The notes under the pieces: model-generated
The model's input: the letters and a program-made list of their open reading frames with translations, nothing else
Databases searched by the model: none
What the model was told of the DNA's origin: nothing
Part shown: positions 56,241 through 64,000 of the stretch, piece after piece
How the letters are laid out: the number at the start of each line of letters is the position of its first letter
Position numbering within the stretch: position 1 is the first letter of the stretch
Assembly (NCBI GenBank): GCA_937773775.1
Contig: CALJVL010000001.1
Location: 176,669-240,668 of the forward strand
Reading direction: 5' to 3'
Source: an uncultured Flavobacterium sp.
GTDB taxonomy: Bacteria > Bacteroidota > Bacteroidia > Flavobacteriales > Flavobacteriaceae
DNA length: 64,000 nucleotides
Position numbers and translations under genes: made by a program

Positions 56241-56981
56241 CTAACCTTTACTTATACTGCCGCCAGAACTGGATTGTTTTTCTATTGATTGCGGTGTGTT
56301 ATTATATTCAATAGAACTACCGCTGGAAGCTTTGGCTTTTAAACTTACGATAGGGTGAACGTCTATTGACGATCCGCTCGATGATTTTGCAGTCACTTCA
56401 TTTGCTAATAATTTATTTGCATTGATATTACTTCCACTTGAGGCAGTAGCCTCTAAGCTTAGAGCCATGCCGTCCATCGAAATTGTACTGCCGCTACTAG
56501 ACTTGCTGGTTATATTATCTGCCTTTATTTTTACATTTATATTCGCAGCACTGGAAGCTCTAAGGCTAATGTTTTCTCCCTTTAAAGTGTTTAAGCTCCT
56601 AATTGATGACGAACTAGAAGCACCGAGCGCTTCTACAATAGGCATTTTAACAGTAACTTTTTTCGACTCCACATCAGTAAAGGAATTGTAATCGCAAGCA
56701 ATAATAAGGACTCCATTCGCCACTTTTGTGGTGATGTGATTTTGCAAGTTATCATCAGCCTCGATAATAACTTCCTTTTTGTCAGCTTGTTCAATAGTCA
56801 GATTAATAGCGTTACTTACTTCAACACTTTTAAAATCTTCTGATATAATTCGGTTTTCGGTCGTAACATGACCGCTACCTTTTATTGATTTCGAATTGAC
56901 TGTATAGTTGCAGGACGCAAACAATAATGCAGTTAACAAAACCAATATAAACTTTGTGATAATTGTTATGATTTTTAGCAT
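56241..56981 (-). CDS. GIN-domain (DUF2807) lipoprotein
   Basis: A 246-residue secreted protein. The signal (LVLLTALLFASC) ends at a lipobox Cys (about residue 24). A head-GIN domain follows (SVEVSNAINLTIEQADKKEV, IIEADDNLQNHITTKVANGV). The second half is a striking Ser-rich beta-helix with repeating ASSGSNI/KSSSGSSI turns. It is 2 bp downstream of the PspC gene, so it is cotranscribed with it. Confidence 0.9.
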   Translation of the reverse strand: MLKIITIITKFILVLLTALLFASCNYTVNSKSIKGSGHVTTENRIISEDFKSVEVSNAINLTIEQADKKEVIIEADDNLQNHITTKVANGVLIIACDYNSFTDVESKKVTVKMPIVEALGASSSSSIRSLNTLKGENISLRASSAANINVKIKADNITSKSSSGSTISMDGMALSLEATASSGSNINANKLLANEVTAKSSSGSSIDVHPIVSLKAKASSGSSIEYNNTPQSIEKQSSSGGSISKG

Positions 56982-56983
56982 GA

Positions 56984-58711
56984 CTAATTAGTTTTAATGA
57001 TGATGCCGTCTTTATTTATTTTCAGCTCTTTGATATTATTTTGGTTGTTTATTATAGTGTCTTTGGTAATCGATATACCATTTTTATTTATGGTTACTGA
57101 TGTATTGTCATCTTCGTCGTAGTCGACATCATCATAATCGTTTTCATCCGTTGGACAGTCCAGACATTTTACTTTGTTCTCCATTACTTTATAGAGATAT
57201 TTGTCAGAACTGTAATGTAAATTAAAAAACTCATCACTAGACCTATCGTAGTTTTGTACACTTGAATCTGCTTTAAATAAAGTTCCTTCAGGTAGATACA
57301 AAGTAACTTCAATTTCTTGATCTCTAAATTTGTTTTTTAGGTCAGACAAAAGGTAATTGTCTAAAATTAATTGATTACCAACTATCTGATAGCCGTACCT
57401 AATTTGTGCCGCTCTTTGTTTTGCCTCTGAGAGTGTCTTTCCTTTAGCCTCTTTTTCAATTTGAATGTATGGGAGTTTCTCGTCGGTTTTTTTAATTTCA
57501 AAACGCACTTCATTTGAATAAATAACATCAGTATTCGCTGAATCTTGTGTTATTCTGAAATTATTTCTGTCGTCTACGTTTTTGGCATAATAGTCATCAT
57601 GTACGAACTTAATATGCAAGGTGTCTGTAGTTGTTTGTAGTGCAATATTCTCTTTTTGAACAACTCTCCCGTCAATAGCAAAGGCTGACGCTTGTTTTAT
57701 TCCTATTGAGATTGCTAATGCAACAGCTATTATCCAAAGTGCAAGTAAGGTGTATTTAGCAATGTTTCCTATAGACTTCATATTTGGACTCAATAGTTTG
57801 AATCCCAAAATGCTTAGAAAGAAGAAAGGAATGCCTACTGCAAAAAACATGAGTAATCCAAAAGTCCAAATTGGATAGTCAGTAAAGTTTCCTGCTTCTA
57901 CAAAATCTTGCCAAGGGAAATCAATAAAAGTGGACGAACCCAGTGTGAAAACCCCAATAAGCAAAAAGATTAAGGTAGTTAGTCCTGTTATGATTAATAG
58001 GACACCCAGAAATTTTGCGAAAACTTTAAAAACTGAAAGAATAAAATCCCCCAATGAACTTCCTATTTTTCCTGCTCCAGATTTTATTTGATTGCCGTAT
58101 TTGTCGTAGTCGGCATTCTTTATTTTATCTGAAACGTTTTCAAACTCTTCCCGAACTTTTTTTTCGATATTCGAGATATTAACTGGTTCTCCAGTCATTT
58201 CTAATTTCTCAGATGTGGTTACTGCCTCAGGCATTACAATCCACAGGATAATGTAAGCCAAGACTCCTGTTCCAGCACCCCAAACTAACAGAATTAGTAT
58301 CACTCTGATCCAAACAGCATCAATCCCAAAGTAATGTCCAAGACCTGCTGCAACACCACCGATCATCCCTTTTTCTTTATCTCGGTACAGTTTTTTCGAT
58401 TTTCTGCTCGTGTTATGGTTAAAGGATTGATTTTGTTGGTTGTCTTCTTCAATGATATAGTCTTCTGGTTGTCCCATAATAGCAATGACTTCATCGACAT
58501 CTTTTAAACCAACAACATGTTTGTCGGTTTTCTGTTTCTCGTTTAGCAGTTCTGAAACACGCATTTCGATATCTTTAATGATTTCATCTTGTCCAGAAGA
58601 ATTGGATAGAGAACGTTTTATGGCATCAAAATAACGGGTTAATTTTTGGTATGCATCTTCATCTATATGAAAGAACATTCCGCCTAGGTTGATATTTACA
58701 GTTTTGTTCAT
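56984..58711 (-). CDS. PspC-domain membrane protein
   Basis: A 575-residue inner-membrane protein. A cytoplasmic N-terminal region (residues 1-100) is followed by the PspC domain (MIGGVAAGLGHYFGIDAVWI, LAYIILWIVMPEA, about 112-165). Three further helices lie between 220 and 340. The periplasmic C-terminal part contains beta-rich segments, then an acidic run (DENDYDDVDYDEDDN). The layout is that of the flavobacterial PspC-type stress sensors paired with PadR regulators. Confidence 0.9.
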   Translation of the reverse strand: MNKTVNINLGGMFFHIDEDAYQKLTRYFDAIKRSLSNSSGQDEIIKDIEMRVSELLNEKQKTDKHVVGLKDVDEVIAIMGQPEDYIIEEDNQQNQSFNHNTSRKSKKLYRDKEKGMIGGVAAGLGHYFGIDAVWIRVILILLVWGAGTGVLAYIILWIVMPEAVTTSEKLEMTGEPVNISNIEKKVREEFENVSDKIKNADYDKYGNQIKSGAGKIGSSLGDFILSVFKVFAKFLGVLLIITGLTTLIFLLIGVFTLGSSTFIDFPWQDFVEAGNFTDYPIWTFGLLMFFAVGIPFFFLSILGFKLLSPNMKSIGNIAKYTLLALWIIAVALAISIGIKQASAFAIDGRVVQKENIALQTTTDTLHIKFVHDDYYAKNVDDRNNFRITQDSANTDVIYSNEVRFEIKKTDEKLPYIQIEKEAKGKTLSEAKQRAAQIRYGYQIVGNQLILDNYLLSDLKNKFRDQEIEVTLYLPEGTLFKADSSVQNYDRSSDEFFNLHYSSDKYLYKVMENKVKCLDCPTDENDYDDVDYDEDDNTSVTINKNGISITKDTIINNQNNIKELKINKDGIIIKTN

Positions 58712-58716
58712 GACTC

Positions 58717-59046
58717 TTAGTTTTGGTTTGTTATTAGGTTTACGGCGTCTGAGAGTTCAGTCCAGGTGCCATTTAGTTCAGTTAAAAATGTTTTTCCTAG
58801 CTCAGTGAGGCCATAGTATTTTCTTGGTGGTCCTGAGGTTGATTCTTCCCATCGGTAGCTTAGCAATCCGTCATTTTTTAATCTGGTCAGTAGCGGGTAG
58901 ATAGTGCCCTCAACTACTAATAATTTTGCGTTTTTCAAGGTTTCTAATATTTCCGATGTGTATGCGTCTTTTTCTTTTAATACGGATAGGATGCAAAATT
59001 CGAGAACACCTTTACGCATCTGTGCTTTTGTGTTTTCAATATTCAT
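58717..59046 (-). CDS. PadR-family transcriptional regulator
   Basis: A 109-residue winged-helix protein. It shows MRKGVLEFCILSVLKEKDAY, SEILETLKNAKLLVVEGTIY, PLLTRLKNDGLLSYRWEES and PPRKYYGLTELGKTFLTEL, the full PadR N-terminal domain. It is 5 bp upstream of the PspC gene and very likely regulates the PadR-PspC-GIN operon, a classic Bacteroidota arrangement. Confidence 0.93.
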   Translation of the reverse strand: MNIENTKAQMRKGVLEFCILSVLKEKDAYTSEILETLKNAKLLVVEGTIYPLLTRLKNDGLLSYRWEESTSGPPRKYYGLTELGKTFLTELNGTWTELSDAVNLITNQN

Positions 59047-59111
59047 AATTTCATTTTTGTTAGTTGATTAAACTGTTCATTTTTTGATTGGTGATTGATG
59101 ATTATTTTTTT

Positions 59112-59190
59112 AGGAGCTGTTCCTGCTGTCCGCTATATCTTTTCCTTTCTAAAAATGTCAGGAAAAGGATGCCGCTTCCATCAGGGCTAG
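59112..59190 (-). ncRNA. Flavo-1-like RNA element
   Basis: On the minus strand: AGCCCTGATGGAAGCGGCAT, CCTTTTCC, loop, GGAAAAGATATAGCGGACAG, CAGGAACAGCTCC. The CTTTTCC/GGAAAAG stem and the order of conserved blocks fit my recollection of the Flavo-1 RNA motif found in flavobacterial spacers. It lies just after the DUF4870 stop and before the PadR operon. Covariance search needed to confirm. Confidence 0.6.
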
Positions 59191-59195
59191 GGCAG

Positions 59196-59651
59196 TTACT
59201 TTATAAATGGAATAGTAATAGGATATTTAAATCGTTCTCCGTTTGAGGTTTTGATTGCTGCATATATGATTAAGAAAAATTCGGATACTTTTAATACTCC
59301 GAAAATCAGTGCGGCCATTATTCCTATTGTCAGTAAGCCCATGTTGTTGTCAAAATTAAAGTTATTGATAACGAAGTTGTCATCATTGATTATTGCGTCA
59401 AAAGGGACATTAGTAAAAATGGTGATGATGAAAATTGGAATCGCTATTGCAATAAGTACTAAAGAATACAACAGCAAACTCAGTTGAAAATTAAGTACTT
59501 GTTTTCCATTGTGATCTACAAACTCTGACTTGTCTTTTTTTGCAGTCCAGATTAGTATTGGAAAGATATAATTCCCGAAAGGGAAAAAATATTGGGTTAA
59601 AGAACTTAAGTGTGTAAAAGTAGCTGCATTTTTTTCGGTGATTGTATCCAT
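59196..59651 (-). CDS. DUF4870-family membrane protein
   Basis: A 151-residue protein with three to four hydrophobic segments: LTQYFFPFGNYIFPILIW, LSLLLYSLVLIAIAIPIFII and LLTIGIMAALIFGVLKVSEF. The motif KSEFVDHNGKQVLNFQLS between helices one and two is the DUF4870 signature. Function unknown. It precedes the PadR operon on the same strand. Confidence 0.88.
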   Translation of the reverse strand: MDTITEKNAATFTHLSSLTQYFFPFGNYIFPILIWTAKKDKSEFVDHNGKQVLNFQLSLLLYSLVLIAIAIPIFIITIFTNVPFDAIINDDNFVINNFNFDNNMGLLTIGIMAALIFGVLKVSEFFLIIYAAIKTSNGERFKYPITIPFIK

Positions 59652-59846
59652 TTTTTTTGGTTTTGATTGATGATTGAAAAACCGTAACTAATTTCGATTA
59701 GCTTACCTAGTAATTTCTTATACAAATATATGGTTAAAAGACAGAATCTTGTATCGCATAGTAGTATAAGTTAACATAATTTTAACAAATACATTTTATA
59801 TGTACGCATAGTATTTTTTTGTACATTAGCAAAAAAACCAGCAATA

Positions 59847-60299
59847 ATGAATGTTACAGCGTCTAAACTTAATAAATTTCTATTTTTCAAATTGCCCGCT
59901 GCATTTCTATGTGGTGTTAGGGTAACGCAGATAGGGGAGAATAAATGTGTAGTTTCAGTAAAGCACAGTTGGATTAACAAGAACCCGTTCAACTCTATGT
60001 ATTTTGCTGTTCAGGCAATGGCTGCTGAATTGTCCACAGGTGCGTTGGTCATAAATGAGATCCAAAAAAGTGGCAAAAAAATCTCTATGTTAGTGGCTAA
60101 TAATAAAGGAAATTTTACAAAGAAGGCAACAGGAATAATAACATTCGTTTGTCAAGATGGACAGCTCATAGAAAAGGCTATTCAAGAAACGATTGCAACA
60201 GGAGAGGGGCAAACGTTCTGGATGAAATCTATCGGAACTGATGAAAAAGGAGATCAGGTATCAGAAATGGATTTTGAATGGAGTGTAAGAGCTAAATAA
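59847..60299 (+). CDS. DUF4442 (hotdog-fold, thioesterase-like) protein
   Basis: A 150-residue protein. It shows FLFFKLPAAFLCGVRVTQIG, WINKNPFNSMYFAVQAMAAE and LSTGALVINEIQKSGKKISM, which match the hotdog-fold DUF4442 family (PaaI-like). It may act on acyl-CoA or acyl carrier substrates, but this is uncertain. It is monocistronic with its own terminator. Confidence 0.85.
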   Translation: MNVTASKLNKFLFFKLPAAFLCGVRVTQIGENKCVVSVKHSWINKNPFNSMYFAVQAMAAELSTGALVINEIQKSGKKISMLVANNKGNFTKKATGIITFVCQDGQLIEKAIQETIATGEGQTFWMKSIGTDEKGDQVSEMDFEWSVRAK

Positions 60300-60344
60300 A
60301 GAAACGAGGAAAACAACTTCTATTTTAAGTTTAAACTGAAATTC

Positions 60345-60380
60345 AAAAAAAATGCCGCTAAATTTAGCGGCATTTTTTTT
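60345..60380. terminator. Bidirectional terminator
   Basis: A perfect palindrome with half-site AAATGCCGCTAA (60350-60373), flanked by A7 and T8, 50 bp after the DUF4442 stop. Confidence 0.88.
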
Positions 60381-60509
60381 ATAAAAGTTGATTATACTTT
60401 ATTTAGTTCAGTGGTTTAGCCTTTACGAGCTTTTGATTTGGCCTAAAGCTAAGCTTAATAGTCAAATTGCACATTACAGTTAAGACCAGTTTATAAGTTT
60501 AAATTTTAT

Positions 60510-63500
60510 CTATTGGATAATGATTTTTTCGCTAAAATCGCCCTTACTTGTGGCAAGCTTTACGATATACACTCCAGAACTTACATTTTTTATTGGGATT
60601 TGTATGTTATTTTGCTTAATGTCTTCAATGTCCCAATTCGTCAGTTTTTGTCCTAATATATTAAAAAGGGATACTTTGTCGACTGTCACATCAGTAAAAC
60701 GGTTTTTGATGTTTAACATTTCATTGTTATTGGTGTAGTACACCACTATACCATCAGCTAAGTTATTTTTATCAATATCATATGGTTTATTTACAAATTG
60801 TAAAGAGAAACGATTTTTATATTGACCGATGGGAAGTAGTAGCTGTAATGGCTTACTTTTAATGTCGTGATAAATTTCAGTGACGTTATCGTATAAATAA
60901 ATATCTAGATTATTGGATATGTTTTCTAAAGCATCTATTTTGATAGTAGATTGACCTTCTTTAGCCACGCTAATACCCATAGGTATTATTTGATTATCAT
61001 TAAAGTTTGGAACGGCTTGAATGACAAGTTTTAGATCATTTAAATCCCAATATACATCATCCGGTTTGCTGCCAAACATGATGGCATCATACCCAATGTC
61101 AAATTTACTTGTGCTGTTATCGTCAGCCCCAAGTAATAATTGACGGTGTAAACCGGCGGCAGAGTCAAATCCTAATCTAATTTTCAATCTTGTGTCTTTT
61201 TTGGCGATACTTGATTTGTCGGTCGCTTTTTGTTTCACAAAGAGCGAACTTGCAGCTGCTTCTCGTTCAAATGTCCTTTGACTATTTTTAAAGCTGATAT
61301 CTCCGCCATCAACTGTCGCAGTTGTTCCTTTTATTCCAGGGTCTAAAGATGCAGTAACAAAGAAACCTTGGCCCACAGCGATATAACGTTCAGGTGCTTT
61401 AAGTCCTTGCGCAAGGTTATTTGATGTTAATGGACTATTATTAATTCCTGCAACACCCCCCATTAGTGTGTAGGTGGAATAACCTCCTTCATATTGTGCT
61501 AAATTATGATTATTTGAAGTTCCAAAATGGTCCCAAAACAAAAGTACTCCATTAATTACGTTGTGACCGGCTCTTCCTTCCAAATTATCTTTTATAAATT
61601 CATCAGCATCTAGAGCTGATGGATAGGGATTTCCCAGCAGATAGGTTTGCCCTATTGGAATATATCGAGTTATAGTTCCGGAGTTTGGTTTCCCTATAAA
61701 TGTATAATTCTGTGTTGCTAAAATAGAAGCAGGTCCGCCTGTTCCTTTCATGGTAAATCCTTCTCCGACCTGTAATGAAACACTATTTCCAATATAATTC
61801 CAGAGGTAGTAATTTTGCAAAGCCGTATTGGAACCCGGGGTCGGCGAATTATAAGAATATAGCCATCGTTTACTTATTTTTATAGGGACAGTTACCGGTC
61901 CGTCTGCGAAATATGCTCCGTCGCCGAAATTTTATTGCTTTAGGAGTCGCGGAAGCTGTACCGTCCCTTAAAACTTCTGCAATTGAGTATTGCTGCATTA
62001 TTTGCCCGTTTTTGTTTAGTAAACTGGTGAAGACCAGTAATTGTAAATTGAAACTGCTCTTTTTGCCTTGTTGATCGCGCTTGATATAACCCGAACTGCT
62101 TTCATCTAATATACTTTCACTAGACTGAGTCAGGGTGTATCTTTTTTCAACAAGTTGAGATTCTCCAACCAAATCGATTGCCCCGTTTAATTTTAAGTAA
62201 TGGGTAATCCATAAACCGTGACCATTGTTTTTTTCGTCTAAAGCTTGATTGGGATCGGCTATTGTTAATTTTTTATCGGAATCTATTATCAAACCTAATA
62301 AAGTAATGTCTTTATTTCCAGATTTTACATTGTGGGGATAACTTTACAATATTCCAATCTATGGGATCTCCATTTACACCTAAGCTATTTGGATAATTCC
62401 ATAACGGGATAATTTTGTCCAAGTTTCGTCTGTACTCCAGTCTTGGTCATCTGCTCTTGTTGTATAAGGGAGTGGAGCCGTTTGTTCTTGAGGTTGTGTC
62501 ATTTTAAGTAATCTTCCGGAAACAAAGCCTGTACCATTTAATTTTCCTCCAAGAACATCAGAGGTTCCTTGATTCATTCTATAATAACCGGCTAAATTAG
62601 TCCAAGTTAAACCTGAAATTGGAAAAGGGATAACAGCCCCGTCTACATTATTCCCATTTTTGATAATCTCCTGATTCATCATTTGGCGAATTTGTTCATT
62701 GGTTAAACTAATATTCCAAATTCTTAATTCGTCTAATGAACCATTAAAATAATTTATGGTTTTGTTACCTGATTTATTCATTGCCCCAATTAGAAATTTG
62801 TAGTTATTTGTAATTGGAACAGCTCCGTTTTTAGAATCCATTTCGATTCCGTCAAAATAAAGCTTGTACGTAGCTCCGTCAAATGTTACGGCAATATGAT
62901 ACCATCGGTCGCTGTTGATTCCGTTATGGGTTAGCACTTTAGAATTATTGGAATAAAATGATTATGGAGTTGTTTTCTAATCTTAAGTCATACCCAGTAC
63001 TCACGTCAGTTATATCTTTCTTTGAAAGTATTGTTTTAGTAAATCCATTAAGAGCATTTGGTTTTGCCCAAATTTCAAAGCTAAAGGTATTGGTTAAATT
63101 AAAATTATTGCCAAAATCTATATTGTCGTCTACCCCATCAAAATAGATATTAAGACAATTCGCAATTGTGAAAGTTACAGTATCTACAGAAGGAGGGCAC
63201 GGAGAAAGGTTTGTTATTGTCCAAGATAAAGTATAAGTCTCACCACTTTCCCCGGTAAAAGTTGAAGTCGGACTGCTTGTGTTAGAAAAACTATATGATC
63301 CAGCTGCTTGGCCCGAAGTTACCGCCCATTGGCCAATAGCGCCGTTTGCGGCTAGTGTTACTATAGTATCGGCACAATTCGAAGTTGTGGTAACTGTACC
63401 TGCATTAGCAGCAAAATTTGGGGTAATGATAAGGTCTACGGTGTCAGAAACAACTAGACATGGTCCCGCGCTATCAGGATCATTAGTAGTGTACGTTAGA

Positions 63501-64000
63501 GTAACGGTTCCAGTATCTCCGGCGCCAAGTGTGTTAAAGTGCGGTTGGGAGTATTATTGCTAAAACTACCTGTTCCACCAGTCCACATTCCAGAAGTTGC
63601 ACTTCCTCCTAATGTTGCTGCCATAGGAACATTTGTTGTGGTAGAACATAGAGCAATGTCTGTGCCTGCATTTACAATTGCTGCGGGATTGATTGTGATC
63701 GTTCCTGTTGCGGTGAGCTTGCCACACGATCCAGTAGTTGATATTGTGTATGGATACGTTCCAGGGGGCTGCTGTTGGAGTGCCTATAATTCTAAGCGTT
63801 ATTCCGTTAAAGGATGAAGTCACTCCAGCAGGAAGCTCAGTAACATTAGGCGCACTAACACCACTACCTACAGAATAGGTAATATCAGTGATAGGATTAT
63901 CTTGACAAATCGTTTGAGCATACTGTGTTATTTCCTGAGGTAAGTGTTAAAAATGGGGACAGCGTGCCAAAAGAAATGTCATCTAGCCCGAAGTCATTAC
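60510..64000 (-). CDS. Large secreted surface protein with Ig-like, LamG and type IX sorting domains, partial, multiple frameshifts
   Basis: It runs from beyond the right edge to 60510. Rebuilt order: repeated Ig-like blocks with cysteines (LTATGTITINPAAIVNAGTD, VTTTSNCADTIVTLAANG), a LamG/concanavalin-like domain (WYHIAVTFDGATYKLYFDG, SLDELRIWNISLTNEQIRQM, about 62650-62930), a linker with SGYIKRDQQGKKSSFNLQL, and a C-terminal type A sorting domain ending VYIVKLATSKGDFSEKIIIQ. Frame changes lie near 63764-63768 (G5), 63535, 62953, 62412, 62330, and in 61820-61920. It is probably exported by type IX secretion and held at the surface. Whether the breaks are errors or decay cannot be settled here. 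Confidence 0.8.

Noticed and set aside
1..64000. CRISPR array, prophage or insertion sequence
   Set aside because: No regularly spaced repeats, no Cas, integrase, phage structural or transposase genes were seen.

Overview
The window is low-GC, gene-dense DNA with AT-rich spacers, almost no Shine-Dalgarno sequences and promoter-like TAnnTTTG elements. This points to a member of the Bacteroidota, most likely Flavobacterium or a close relative. Supporting family signatures are a type IX secretion C-terminal sorting domain, DUF5683 beside parAB, GIN-domain (DUF2807) and PspC proteins, an N-terminally extended LepB, and a conserved flavobacterial housekeeping gene order. No tools were used: families are assigned from motifs read in the translations, and no database was searched.

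Layout. (1) 1-4.4 kb is accessory: an erythromycin-esterase-like gene broken three times and a SEC-C/PD-(D/E)XK-like protein, each bordered by attC-like imperfect inverted repeats, then a gene-free palindrome-rich stretch and a Flavo-1-like RNA element. (2) 4.4-25.4 kb is housekeeping: htpG, two envelope lipoproteins, an orphan ABC ATPase, fabH, argS, ffh, folD, rluF-like, a Nif3 + zinc-ribbon-like pair, lpxK-purine nucleoside phosphorylase, gap, lipA, and a TonB-family protein. (3) 25.5-32.7 kb is a second, decaying accessory stretch: a fragmented S8 protease, a TPR-AraC membrane regulator flanked by related palindromes, a 48-bp tandem repeat, a lipoprotein remnant with in-frame stops, and a CPBP protease. 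(4) 32.7-53.3 kb is core: ECF sigma factor, glycosyltransferases, PaiB-like, murB, recF, ribH, mutL, two rhomboids, an EEP-family phosphohydrolase, WbqC-like, lepB, dapB, DUF5683, parB, parA, tRNA-Pro and trxB. (5) 53.3-60.3 kb is an envelope-stress-like group: PadR regulator, PspC membrane protein, GIN lipoprotein, TPR-tailed serine hydrolase, second GIN protein, DUF4870 and DUF4442. (6) 60.5-64 kb is the C-terminal part of a large secreted surface protein (Ig-like repeats, LamG, type IX sorting signal) running off the right edge.

A striking property of the window is the number of single-base frameshifts, mostly at short homopolymers. Essential or near-essential genes (lipA, parB, mutL) are hit as well as accessory ones, so most are probably consensus errors of a homopolymer-prone sequencing method rather than biology. 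Broken genes are therefore annotated as whole units, with each break stated.

The best candidates for something little described are the attC-like, cassette-like organisation at the left edge, the perfect 30-bp palindrome and its relative bracketing the TPR-AraC regulator, and the tRNA-Pro leader that mirrors the acceptor stem.
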